From: Roseateles terrae
Lineage (GTDB): Bacteria; Pseudomonadota; Gammaproteobacteria; Burkholderiales; Burkholderiaceae_C
DNA length: 64,000 nt
Reading direction: 5' to 3'
Assembly: GCF_014192155.1 (NCBI RefSeq)
Contig: NZ_JACHXO010000004.1
Coordinates: forward strand, 1 to 64,000
The translations under genes and the position numbers were made by a program. This document shows positions 19,216-27,343 of the stretch, piece after piece. Positions within the stretch are counted from its first letter, which is position 1. The number at the start of each line of letters is the position of its first letter. The notes beneath the pieces are model-generated. The model was not told the origin of the DNA, did not search any database, and saw only the letters and a program-made list of their open reading frames with translations.

Positions 19216-20906
19216 CGGTTGCGCCCTTCGGGGCGTCCGCCAGGGCGGCGGTCATCGGGAGCGTTGGGGCCGGGGCGGCCCGGGCGGCCAGGTCGGGCGT
19301 TCGGGCCCTTGAGCGCACCCGCCTGCGCCGGCACGGCCCGGCTGAATCCCATCGGCACGGTGTTCAGCCAGGCGGTGGCGCTGGTCGAACGCTCGGCGGC
19401 GGCACCCGCCTCGCCACGGGCCTTCGCAACAGCGCTGGGACGGATGCCCCAGGTGCGGCGGTAGCGGCCTTCCATCAGGCCGTCCGGCACCAGCCGCATC
19501 GCCAGCGAACACAGGCAGCCCATGCAGAACCAGAAGTACCAGTTGTAGATCAGGTAGGCGAACATGTTGTCCGAGCTGGACACCAGGAAGTTCGCCACGA
19601 GCAGGCACATGCCGATCAGCGCCAGCAGCGGCTTGACCGCAAACAGGCGGCGGATCATGCGGGCGGTGCTGAGGTAGAGCCACAGGTAGGCCCCCAGGCC
19701 GAGCGCGCCCAGTTCAAAGAAGGTCTGGACGATGGCGCTATGGGCGCCCCACTTCATCACGCCGGCCATCGAGAAGAATTCCTGCGACAGCGCAAAGAAC
19801 GATTCCGCGCCATAGCCGGTCAGGTATTTCGTCGGCGACATCCAGGTGAGCGCATCCGTCCACAGCAGCTTGCGCCAGGCGAAGGAATTGAGCTTGGCGT
19901 ACTGCACCACTTCGTTGCCCTGGGTCAGACCCATCACCCGTTCGCGCAGTTCCGGCAGCGCCATGAAACCAGCCGCGCCGATGAGGGCGAGGTACACCAG
20001 ATACCGCCGCTCCCGCACCAGCCCGTAGACCGAGAAAATCATCAGGACCGAGATCCACGCGCTACGGGTCTTGGTGGCGTAGAGCAGGCCCAGCAGCAGC
20101 AGCATGTAACCCACCACCGCGGCAGTGGTGAACACCGTCTTGCCAATCTGCTTGCTCTTCCACCGGTAGAACAGCACCCCCAGCGACATCACCAGATAGA
20201 ACGCGAGGATGTTGGCGTGCGGGAACGGGCCGCCATAACGCGCGCCGGACTCTTCCAGCGCATCACCGCCGCCAGCCGTCCGGCCCAGGGCGATGTAGGC
20301 GATGGACACCAGCGCCACCGGCACCGAAGACCAGGTGATGATCTTCAGCATCTTGTTGAAGTCGTCCTCGTCCTGGACCAGGAAAAAGGCCACGAGGAAC
20401 AGCGCCACGACCGACAGATACCCGAGGAACAGACGGATCGCCGCCATCTTCTCCGGGGAATAGATCAGGCCGGCGGCCTGCATGAACAGCAGCGGCCCCC
20501 ACACCCACCACGCCGCCTTGGGCAGCCGCTTCGGATCGCGGGAAATGATCAGCGCCGCCAGCAGGATGACCAGCGCATTGAGCAGACCGCCCAGACCGCC
20601 CACGGCGGCCATGCGGGCCTGCTCGAAGACCGGATTGGCCCCGGCCCGGATCAGCAGCACCACGATCAGGAAGGCTTCGCGGCTGTAGATGAAAAGGAAG
20701 GCGGTGAGCAGCACCAGCGGCATCACCGCCAGCATCACCGGCTTGTCATCGGCAAAGCCGCCGATGACCACGCTGGCCCAGCCGATCACGACCGCGCCGA
20801 CCGCCAGTCCGATCAAGCCCAGGAAGCCGGCCCCGTCCATGCCGTAGGCCAGACTCCGCCACAGCCGCATGCCTCCGCCCATCCAACGCAAAGATAAGTC
20901 CTTCAC
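19212..20906 (-). CDS. O-antigen ligase/Wzy-type polymerase family protein
   Basis: Inner-membrane protein of 564 residues with about a dozen hydrophobic segments and the Wzy_C-type periplasmic loop between residues about 300 and 400 (RYLVYLALIGAAGFMALPELRERVMGL, then YLTGYGAESFFALSQ and WGAHSAIVQTFFELGALGLGAYL, the HS/N-x-x-Q-F-E-G type signature). Such proteins polymerise or ligate polysaccharide repeat units at the periplasmic face. A 90-residue cytosolic or disordered tail rich in Pro, Gly and Arg (GPNARPGRPGRPGPNAP) is unusual. The apparent start is GTG with a weak Shine-Dalgarno; ATG codons nine and thirteen codons in are alternatives. It follows epsI after 65 bases. Confidence 0.87.
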   Translation of the reverse strand: MKDLSLRWMGGGMRLWRSLAYGMDGAGFLGLIGLAVGAVVIGWASVVIGGFADDKPVMLAVMPLVLLTAFLFIYSREAFLIVVLLIRAGANPVFEQARMAAVGGLGGLLNALVILLAALIISRDPKRLPKAAWWVWGPLLFMQAAGLIYSPEKMAAIRLFLGYLSVVALFLVAFFLVQDEDDFNKMLKIITWSSVPVALVSIAYIALGRTAGGGDALEESGARYGGPFPHANILAFYLVMSLGVLFYRWKSKQIGKTVFTTAAVVGYMLLLLGLLYATKTRSAWISVLMIFSVYGLVRERRYLVYLALIGAAGFMALPELRERVMGLTQGNEVVQYAKLNSFAWRKLLWTDALTWMSPTKYLTGYGAESFFALSQEFFSMAGVMKWGAHSAIVQTFFELGALGLGAYLWLYLSTARMIRRLFAVKPLLALIGMCLLVANFLVSSSDNMFAYLIYNWYFWFCMGCLCSLAMRLVPDGLMEGRYRRTWGIRPSAVAKARGEAGAAAERSTSATAWLNTVPMGFSRAVPAQAGALKGPNARPGRPGRPGPNAPDDRRPGGRPEGRNR

Positions 20907-20971
20907 TGCCCGTCGCTTCCCGTCTGTCCGTCTCGATGCGTTGCCGTCCTGCCGCGCTGAAGCCCGTGGCC

Positions 20972-21694
20972 TCAGCGGACCAGCAGCCCGCGGCTGGTCG
21001 CCGGCACCGCCGTCACCATCTCCTGCAGGAACGATTCCATCAGCGCCTGGGAGTCCGCAGCCTGTTCAGCCTTGCCCAGTCGCTGGGAGACGCGCACCAG
21101 CACGCCGTCCGGAATGCGGCCCTTGAAGCCTTCCTGAAGGATGTACCAGCGGGCCTGCAAGCCGTCGCCGCCATACATGTTGCCGATGCGGATCCAGTAG
21201 CGCACCGCCTCGAAGCCGCCTCCGCGGGCCTCGGTCAGGATCTGCGTGGTGGGGATCGGCGCGGGGCGTGCGTCGGTGGCGATGGCGTGGCCGCTGCCGA
21301 TCTGGCGGATGGCAAAGCCCTGCGCCGGATAACAGACTTCCGGCCGGTGCACCTTCACATCCTGGCGCTGGCGTTCTCCCCAGGCCAGGGCCAGCATGAT
21401 CTGCTCGCCATGGCTGTTGGCATAGGTGCGCATGACCGTCTGGTCATACGGCTGTTCCTGCACCGTCTCCACACCCTGGGACACATCCACCTGCGTGGTG
21501 GAGTCGGCAATGACGCGCCAGTCGCCGAAGGCCTTGGGCACCACCGCATCCAGGCTGGGCGCGTTGCTCATGGCCTGCAGCCGGGGCGTGGCCAGCCAGG
21601 CGCAGGCGGCGGCGGCCACCATCACCAGCAGCCCCATGACGGCGGTGTAGATCGAAAAACGCGGCATCCGCGGTGCGGGCGTCGAGACGTTCAT
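20972..21694 (-). CDS. epsI: EpsI family protein, exosortase-B associated
   Basis: Protein of 240 residues of the EpsI (DUF3485) family, which accompanies exosortases, either as a separate gene as here or fused to them. It has one N-terminal membrane segment (YTAVMGLLVMVAAAACAWLA) and a periplasmic domain with GDWR, YDQTVMRTYANSHGEQIMLALAWGE, the conserved HRPEVCYPAQGF motif and VRYWIRIG. Methanolan synthesis in Methylobacillus needs the corresponding gene (established knowledge of that system); the biochemical role is not settled. Its ATG overlaps the exosortase stop by 4 bases. Confidence 0.92.
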   Translation of the reverse strand: MNVSTPAPRMPRFSIYTAVMGLLVMVAAAACAWLATPRLQAMSNAPSLDAVVPKAFGDWRVIADSTTQVDVSQGVETVQEQPYDQTVMRTYANSHGEQIMLALAWGERQRQDVKVHRPEVCYPAQGFAIRQIGSGHAIATDARPAPIPTTQILTEARGGGFEAVRYWIRIGNMYGGDGLQARWYILQEGFKGRIPDGVLVRVSQRLGKAEQAADSQALMESFLQEMVTAVPATSRGLLVR

Positions 21695-22668
21695 GCGGCC
21701 TCCTTGTTGCGGCGGCGTTCCACCCGCAGCGACACGGCGCGCAGCAGGCTGTCGGTCAGCACGATCAGCATCAGCGCGGTCAGGAACAGCGCCATGCCGG
21801 AGAACTCATGCATGAAGCCCTGCCCCACGTCGTCGCCGAGGTGGTAGGTGAGCAAAGCCAGGATCAGGATGCGGATCACGTTGGACGAATAGGAGATCGG
21901 CACGATCAGGATCGCCAGCATCGCGTTGCGGAACACCGATTCATGGCGCACCACATTCATGTAGAGCAGTCCCAGCGCTTCCAGCGTGAACAGCGAGTTC
22001 AGACCGGCGCAGGCATCGGCCACCATCAGCTGGTAGGAACCGATCTGCAGGATCACGCCGGAGCGCGCCACGGGATATCCCAGGTGATACATCAGCTGCT
22101 CGGCGCCCCAGGAGGCGGCCAGCTTCATCGGCTGGGTGATCACGTCCACGATGGACGCCGGTAGCGGCACCGCGAAAAGCAGCAGGAAAAAAGCAAACCA
22201 GTAGCGCTTGGCGATGCCCGGGCCCAGCAGCAGCAGCGCAATGCCCAGCAGCACCGGCAGCAGCGAGCCCAGCTCCAGCAGCGCGATCGACTGCGAACGG
22301 CCCAGCACATAGGCCGCCGCGCCGATCAGCAGCACCATCCAGCCGAGCACCGGGGCCGGACGGGGCGCGAAGCGCTCGCCCTGCTCCGCCAGACGCTTGG
22401 TCTGAAAGTAGAAGTACCAGGCCGACAGCGCCAGCACGATCGGGCCGTGGCTGTTGCGGTCACCGCGCCAGGGTCCATGCATGAAGTCGATGATGGTCGG
22501 CACATACATGGCGGCCAGACCGAGTGCCAGCAGAATCAGCACCACCCGGTTGGCGGCCCAGAACGGCCCGAACCGGGGTGCCACCCGACCCGAGTCGCCG
22601 GGGAGGACATTGCGCGACATGACTTTCACTGGATTCCCTGCAATGGCGACAAGACCGGGCCGCCGCAT
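21691..22668 (-). CDS. xrtB: Exosortase B
   Basis: Multi-pass inner-membrane protease/transpeptidase of the exosortase family that processes proteins with C-terminal PEP-CTERM signals in polysaccharide-producing Gram-negative bacteria. The 325-residue sequence has around eight membrane helices and the catalytic triad in order: Cys220 in MVADACAGLNSL, Arg266 in SYSSNVIRILIL, and His287 in DVGQGFMHEFSG. The neighbourhood (epsD-E-F-G upstream, epsI downstream) is the diagnostic setting of the B subtype. The start is uncertain: GTG at 22629 has AGGGA six bases upstream, and ATG at 22620 is also possible. No PEP-CTERM substrate is encoded in the window. Confidence 0.95.
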   Translation of the reverse strand: MRRPGLVAIAGNPVKVMSRNVLPGDSGRVAPRFGPFWAANRVVLILLALGLAAMYVPTIIDFMHGPWRGDRNSHGPIVLALSAWYFYFQTKRLAEQGERFAPRPAPVLGWMVLLIGAAAYVLGRSQSIALLELGSLLPVLLGIALLLLGPGIAKRYWFAFFLLLFAVPLPASIVDVITQPMKLAASWGAEQLMYHLGYPVARSGVILQIGSYQLMVADACAGLNSLFTLEALGLLYMNVVRHESVFRNAMLAILIVPISYSSNVIRILILALLTYHLGDDVGQGFMHEFSGMALFLTALMLIVLTDSLLRAVSLRVERRRNKEAA

Positions 22669-22712
22669 GGTGGCGCGGCCCTCGGCAAGCGATGCGGCTC
22701 TGCGGCCCTTGA

Positions 22713-23627
22713 TCAGTACTGGTTCATGACCGTGCCCAGCAGCGTCGTGTTGACGCCGTCGAGACTGTCGGTCAGTTCCTGCAGACTCAGCACGCGTGAG
22801 CGGTCCTGACGGGCGAGCACCAGGGCAGCGCCGCAGCGGGAGGCCACGATGGACGCATCCGCGCCATACAGCGCGGCGGACGTATCCACCACGACGTGGT
22901 CGAACTTGCCGGCCAGCTCCCGCATCAGCATGCCGAAGGCGGGGCGTTCCAGCAGTTCCACCGGGTTGGGCGGCACCGCGCCGACCGGCAGGACAAACAG
23001 GCTGTTCATGCCTTCCACCTGCTGGATCACGCGGGGCTCGCTGCGTCCGGACAGGATGGACGACAGGCCGGCCTGGTTGTTCACGTCGAAGATTTCATGC
23101 TGGCGCGGGCGGCGCAGGTCCGCATCGACCAGCAGCGTACGCCCACCCAGCTGGGCGAGTGTGACCGCCAGGTTGGCGGTGAAGTAGCTCTTCCCGTCCA
23201 TCGTGTCGGGGCTGATGATGGCCAGCGCCCGGCGCGGTTCACCTTCGCGATACAGCCGCATCATGATCTGGCTGCGGATGCCGCGGAAGACTTCGGCCTG
23301 CGACGAGAACGGCTGGTTCAGCGCGATCAGCTCGGGGCTGCGGCTCTTGCGCTCGCTGGCCGCATACGGATAGTGGAACTGTTTGGACAGCGCTTCCAGC
23401 ACATCTTCCGCATTGGCATAGCCCAGCGCCACGGCGGCTTCGCCGAAGCGGATGCCCCGCTCGCGCTGGTACTGCAGCACGCGCTCGACCTGATCGGCGC
23501 TGAGGTTGCGGGTCTCGGCGATGATGGCGCCGATCGAGCGGTCATGCAGACCGGCGGTGGGCTTGGAGGCGGGGGCGTCCACAGGTTTACTGGAGGCGTA
23601 GTGGAGGGGTTCCTTCAAATCGGACAT
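22713..23627 (-). CDS. epsG: Chain-length-determinant tyrosine kinase EpsG
   Basis: Cytosolic BY-kinase-like ATPase of 304 residues that partners the membrane protein EpsF to control polysaccharide chain length and export. The nucleotide-binding domain has a divergent Walker A (SPDTMDGKS, about 139-147), Walker A' LLVDADLRRP (about 165-174), and HVVVDTSA as Walker B. The C-terminus ends LLGTVMNQY with a single tyrosine in place of the usual tyrosine cluster. Residues 31-83 form two 24-residue motifs five residues apart, resembling the c-di-GMP-binding MshEN fold. The ATG shares one base with the epsF stop (TGATG), fixing the start. Confidence 0.92.
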   Translation of the reverse strand: MSDLKEPLHYASSKPVDAPASKPTAGLHDRSIGAIIAETRNLSADQVERVLQYQRERGIRFGEAAVALGYANAEDVLEALSKQFHYPYAASERKSRSPELIALNQPFSSQAEVFRGIRSQIMMRLYREGEPRRALAIISPDTMDGKSYFTANLAVTLAQLGGRTLLVDADLRRPRQHEIFDVNNQAGLSSILSGRSEPRVIQQVEGMNSLFVLPVGAVPPNPVELLERPAFGMLMRELAGKFDHVVVDTSAALYGADASIVASRCGAALVLARQDRSRVLSLQELTDSLDGVNTTLLGTVMNQY

Positions 23628-25039
23628 CAAGCGGCTCCTCGCGTGGCGTGGCCCAGCAGACGGCGCTCAGCCGCTGGCAGTGCCTTGTTGGGACGCTTGT
23701 TGGGGGCGGGCAGCACCCCCAGCATCGGAATCTGCAGCAGTGCCATGACGTCGTCGGCATCACGGATCTTGCGGTCGCGCATTTCCAGCAGCAGGGCCAT
23801 GCCGATGGCCAGCACCAGACCGGCCACGAAGGCCAGCGCAGTGTTCAGGCCCACGCGGGGCGAGGCCGGACGCATCGGCGCGGTCGCCTCGGTCAGCACG
23901 GTGACGTTGCTCTGGGTGCTCTGGCTTTCCAGGTTGGTCTGGGTCAGGCGGGCGGCGATGCTGTCGTAGCCACGCTGGGCGCTGTCCACCTCACGGATGA
24001 GGCCGGCCGCTTCGTCACGCGCTTCCTTCAGCTTCATGACTTTCTGGCGCTGTGCATCCAGCGAGGCACGGATGTCCGATTCACGCTGCCGGTTGATGGT
24101 GTTGGTCACACCGACCGCACCGGTCACGCGGCGGATTTCCGTGGCCATCTTGGCGCGCAGGTCAGCCACCGAGGCCTTGGCTTCAATCACCTGCGGATGG
24201 GCGTCGCCGTAGCGGGTGCTCAGTTCCTGCAGGCGCGCTTCCGAGCGGCTCAGCTCGCCCTTGAGCGAGGACACCACCGGGTTGGACAGCACGTCCGGCA
24301 GGTTGTCGCTGCCGCGGGCGGCAGCGCCCTGGCGGCTGTTCGATTCCGCGGTCACCGACTGCACGGCCACCAGCTGCGAGGACAGCTCGGACAGGCGGGC
24401 GCTTTCGATGTCCATGCGCTCGTCGGTAGCCAGGATGCCGTGCTCGCGTTCATAGGCCGAGAGCTTGGTCTTGGCGGCTTCCAGCTTGTCGAGCGCGGCC
24501 TTGGACTGCTGCTCGAAATAACCGGCGTACTGACGGGCCGGATCCACCCGCAGCTCCAGCGTGGTGCCGACATAGGCGCGCACGAAGGCATTGGCGAAGG
24601 CGGCAGCAGCGTCCGGCTGCGGCGACTTGTAGGTCACCACCAGCACATTGCTTTCCTTGGAGGGCTTGACCTCCATGTTGCCCTTCAGACCGGAGGCCAG
24701 CCATTGCTCGATGCTGCCGTTGCCGCCGGTGGCATTCATCCACTGCTGGCGCACGTCGGGGTTGTCGGTCAGCTTCAGGTCCTTCACGACCCGCAGGGCC
24801 ACACGATCGCTGGCGATCACATCGACCTGCGTGTTCATGTAGGAAGGCGAAGCCAGGCCCGGATAGATCAGGGCGGAAATGGGATCGGGCTTGGCATCGA
24901 TGAGTACCGACGCGGCGGCCACATACTTCGGCTGCATCGACAGGCTGACGCCGAGTGCGGTCAGGGTGGTCAACACCACCACCAGCAGCACCAGCGACCA
25001 ACGAGCCAAGATGATGGAAATCAACTTGCTGGGCGTCAC
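23627..25039 (-). CDS. epsF: Chain-length determinant protein EpsF
   Basis: Inner-membrane polysaccharide co-polymerase (Wzz/GumC type) of 470 residues. The N-terminal Wzz domain starts at the first helix (ILARWSLVLLVVVLTTLTALGVSL); a long periplasmic coiled coil spans about residues 180-370 (KAALDKLEAAKTKLSAYERE and ELSRSEARLQELSTRYGDAHPQV); and the second helix follows the Pro-rich ATAPMRPASPRVGLNTALAFVAG motif. The cytosolic tail (DRKIRDADDVMALLQIPMLGVLP) is the docking site for the kinase. The start is GTG with GGAG six bases upstream. Confidence 0.94.
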   Translation of the reverse strand: MTPSKLISIILARWSLVLLVVVLTTLTALGVSLSMQPKYVAAASVLIDAKPDPISALIYPGLASPSYMNTQVDVIASDRVALRVVKDLKLTDNPDVRQQWMNATGGNGSIEQWLASGLKGNMEVKPSKESNVLVVTYKSPQPDAAAAFANAFVRAYVGTTLELRVDPARQYAGYFEQQSKAALDKLEAAKTKLSAYEREHGILATDERMDIESARLSELSSQLVAVQSVTAESNSRQGAAARGSDNLPDVLSNPVVSSLKGELSRSEARLQELSTRYGDAHPQVIEAKASVADLRAKMATEIRRVTGAVGVTNTINRQRESDIRASLDAQRQKVMKLKEARDEAAGLIREVDSAQRGYDSIAARLTQTNLESQSTQSNVTVLTEATAPMRPASPRVGLNTALAFVAGLVLAIGMALLLEMRDRKIRDADDVMALLQIPMLGVLPAPNKRPNKALPAAERRLLGHATRGAA

Positions 25040-25113
25040 GACTCACTCCTTCGCCGGGCCTGACGGGCCCGGCTGCTTGCACCGGCTGCACAGGTCAGCC
25101 GGCCATCTCGAAA

Positions 25114-26001
25114 TCAGAACAGGCTTTCGCGCACGTAGATGACGTCGCCATCCTTGAGCGCTTCATCCATGCCGGGCTTGAGCTCCTGCACCTTGCCGTC
25201 GGTGCCCTTGCGGTGCACGCGGATGCCGCGGTCGGTGCCGCGCAGCGTCAGGCCACCACCGGCGGCCAGGCCCTGCAGCAGGGTCATGCCGCGCTCCAGA
25301 CGGATCTGGCCCGGCTTCTGCACTTCACCATAGATGTAGATCATCGGGAAGCGGTCCACCCACAGCACGTCGCCGTTCTGGATGATGATGTCCTGCTCGC
25401 GGCCGTTCGGTCCGAACAGCGTGGGCAGGTCGACTTCCATGCGGAACGCCTTACCGCCCCGTTGACCCGACACCACCAGCAGGTCGCCACCCGACGGGGC
25501 CACGCCGCGGGCATTGGCCAGCAGATCGGTCAGGCGGGTGTCGGCCAGCTCCAGCGGATAACGACCCGGTTGGTTCACCGCGCCCAGCACGCTGGCCTGG
25601 TTGCCGGTGACCTTCATCACCAGAATGCTGACCTGCGGCTGCTTGACGAAGTTGCCCTTGCGCAGGCCTTCGGCGATGCGGCCTTCGGCGTCGCTCACCG
25701 ACAGACCGCCAATGCGCACCGTGCCCAGCAGCGGGAAGGAAATCGTGCCGGCTTCGGAGACCCGGGTCTCCAGCGTCATGTCCGGATTCTGGAAAACGGT
25801 GATGCGGATGGCATCGCCGGAGCCCAGGCGGTATTCAGCCGTGGCGCCGGACGACAGGCCTACCGGGGCCGGCTGCGCGCTGGCGGGGGCCGCAGTACGG
25901 GGGGCGCCACCGGTCTGCGCCAGTGCGCTGACCGACATCAGCAGCGCCATCGCGCCGGTGGCCAGGGGCTTCAGGAAGTTCCGCGTCTTCATCGTGTTCA
26001 T
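25114..26001 (-). CDS. epsE: Polysaccharide export protein EpsE (Wza/OPX family)
   Basis: Outer-membrane polysaccharide export component of 295 residues. A Sec signal peptide (LKPLATGAMALLMSVSALAQ) is followed by the Poly_export domain (AEYRLGSGDAIRITVFQNPDMTLETRVSEAG) and SLBB beta-grasp repeats (SVLGAVNQPGRYPL and IYIYGEVQKPGQIRLERGMTLLQGLAAGGG). No lipobox cysteine is present, unlike E. coli Wza, so it is not an obvious lipoprotein. Its ATG overlaps the epsD stop by 4 bases. Confidence 0.94.
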   Translation of the reverse strand: MNTMKTRNFLKPLATGAMALLMSVSALAQTGGAPRTAAPASAQPAPVGLSSGATAEYRLGSGDAIRITVFQNPDMTLETRVSEAGTISFPLLGTVRIGGLSVSDAEGRIAEGLRKGNFVKQPQVSILVMKVTGNQASVLGAVNQPGRYPLELADTRLTDLLANARGVAPSGGDLLVVSGQRGGKAFRMEVDLPTLFGPNGREQDIIIQNGDVLWVDRFPMIYIYGEVQKPGQIRLERGMTLLQGLAAGGGLTLRGTDRGIRVHRKGTDGKVQELKPGMDEALKDGDVIYVRESLF

Positions 26002-26975
26002 TTGATACCCAGGCCCTTCGAAATGGTGCTGTTGTCCAAGCCCGTGGCGCTGGAGGCCGGCTCGGTGACGGGGTCCGGCGTCAAGGCCGGCGCGGGGGTC
26101 GGCGACGAGGCCGCAGCCTCGGCGAACTTGCCGACATATTCGATCTTGGCGTTCTCACGCAGCGACTTCACGTCACGGGTGATCAGCTCCATGCGGCGCT
26201 GGCCCAGCAGGTAGCCTTCGATGGCCGGACGGGCCTGCTCCAGCGTCACCGGCTGCACGCGCGAGCCCGCCAGATAGACGACCATCAGGCCGGTCGGCGA
26301 CGGTGCGGCCGCATGCTGGCCGTCCTTCATCTGCGACAGCACCTTCAGGCTGCCAGCGGGCACCTGCTCGGCGGCGCGCACCGATTGCGTGCCGACAAAC
26401 TTGATGTCGTTGCTCTTCATGTATTCAACGAAATCGGTCAGCGTCTTGGCATCGTTCAGATGCGCGCGGATCTCTTCCAGCTGCTCGGGCTTGGCCTCGA
26501 TGTTCAGTTCCTGGACGTTGTAGATCCGACGTTCGGTAAAGAGTGCCGGGTTCGCGTTGAAGTACTTGCTGATCTCGTCGTCGGACGGCTTGGTGGCCTT
26601 CTCGCCGATGCGTTCAGCATAGGCCCGCGCGATGATCTCGCGCTTGGCCGTTTCGATCTGTTGCACCACACGGGGGTCGCGGTCGAGCTTCAGGTCCTGG
26701 GCCTTCTGCACCAGCAGTTCCTGATCAATCAGACGCTCGAGCACCTGCCGCGATGCCGGCTCCACCTGGTCCTTCTTGAGGTTGGGCTGACGCTGCAGGA
26801 CGTAGTTGATCTGGTGAACGGTGATCTCTTCCTTGTTCACCTTTGCAGCGGTCTGCGACGCCTTGGCTCCACTGCCGCCTCCGCAGGCGGCGAGCGTGAT
26901 CGCCACCATGGCTGCGGCCGTCAGGCCCGCCAAGCGAAATCCGTTGCAGTTGAACCGCTTTCTCTTCAAGTTCAT
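25998..26975 (-). CDS. epsD: EpsD-family peptidyl-prolyl cis-trans isomerase lipoprotein
   Basis: First gene of the exopolysaccharide operon. The 325-residue product is a SurA/PrsA-type parvulin-like protein expected to assist folding of secreted or outer-membrane parts of the export machine. The start chosen gives a lipoprotein signal (KRFNCNGFRLAGLTAAAMVAITLAAC) with lipobox LAAC, Cys32. It continues with an N-terminal SurA-like helical region (VNKEEITVHQINYVLQRQ, LERLIDQELLVQKAQDLKL) and a rotamase-like domain (FTERRIYNVQELNIEAKPEQLEEI, FVGTQSVRAAEQVPAGSL). An in-frame extension of 37 codons upstream is not supported. Confidence 0.92.
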   Translation of the reverse strand: MNLKRKRFNCNGFRLAGLTAAAMVAITLAACGGGSGAKASQTAAKVNKEEITVHQINYVLQRQPNLKKDQVEPASRQVLERLIDQELLVQKAQDLKLDRDPRVVQQIETAKREIIARAYAERIGEKATKPSDDEISKYFNANPALFTERRIYNVQELNIEAKPEQLEEIRAHLNDAKTLTDFVEYMKSNDIKFVGTQSVRAAEQVPAGSLKVLSQMKDGQHAAAPSPTGLMVVYLAGSRVQPVTLEQARPAIEGYLLGQRRMELITRDVKSLRENAKIEYVGKFAEAAASSPTPAPALTPDPVTEPASSATGLDNSTISKGLGIK

Positions 26976-27343
26976 GGCTTCGACTCTCGTTGTTATGCAA
27001 GTCCCGGCGACCCTCACGGGGCGACCCACGCTCTCACGTGAGCGGCGAGTGTAGCCGTGCGCCATGACGGAAAACCCTGATTCCATGCGGACCGGACGCC
27101 CTCACTCCCGAGACTGAGTGGGTCCATAGCAAGAATGACTCCCGGTGCCACCCGACGGCCGGAAAAGGCCCCCTTGATCGAGGGGGGCGAGAGGAAGGGG
27201 AAGGAATGAAGAGCGCCCGAAACAGCGTTCAACACCGCCATCCAGGGGGTTGCGCAGGGCTGAAGCTGCCGTTCAGCCCGGGCTAGGCTGGCGCTCCCGC
27301 GCCAGATACGGTCGTCACGTTTGTTGACGACTGCGACATCACA
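26976..27343. other. Intergenic region before the exopolysaccharide operon
   Basis: This stretch lies between the end of ubiE and the start of epsD, both on the reverse strand, and must hold the operon promoter unless ubiE is co-transcribed. I cannot point to a convincing -35/-10 pair. It contains three successive hairpins close to ubiE (described separately) and a shorter CACTC/GAGTG stem near 27103-27120. Confidence 0.5.
27257..27331 (-). terminator. Three consecutive hairpins after ubiE
   Basis: In transcript order after the ubiE stop: arms GTCGTCA/TGACGAC (27311-27331), CTGGCGC/GCGCCAG (27288-27305) and GGGCTGAA/TTCAGCCC (27257-27279), all perfect. None is followed by a run of U. They probably insulate ubiE from the exopolysaccharide operon or structure its leader RNA. 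Confidence 0.5.

Noticed and set aside
20972-22668. Reading EpsI and exosortase as one fused gene
   Set aside because: They are separate frames joined by an ATGA overlap, with distinct stop and start codons.
27127-27149. Possible sigma-54 promoter on the reverse strand upstream of epsD (TGGCAC ... TTGCT)
   Set aside because: The two elements are separated by 12 bases where 5 are required, so the -24/-12 geometry is wrong.
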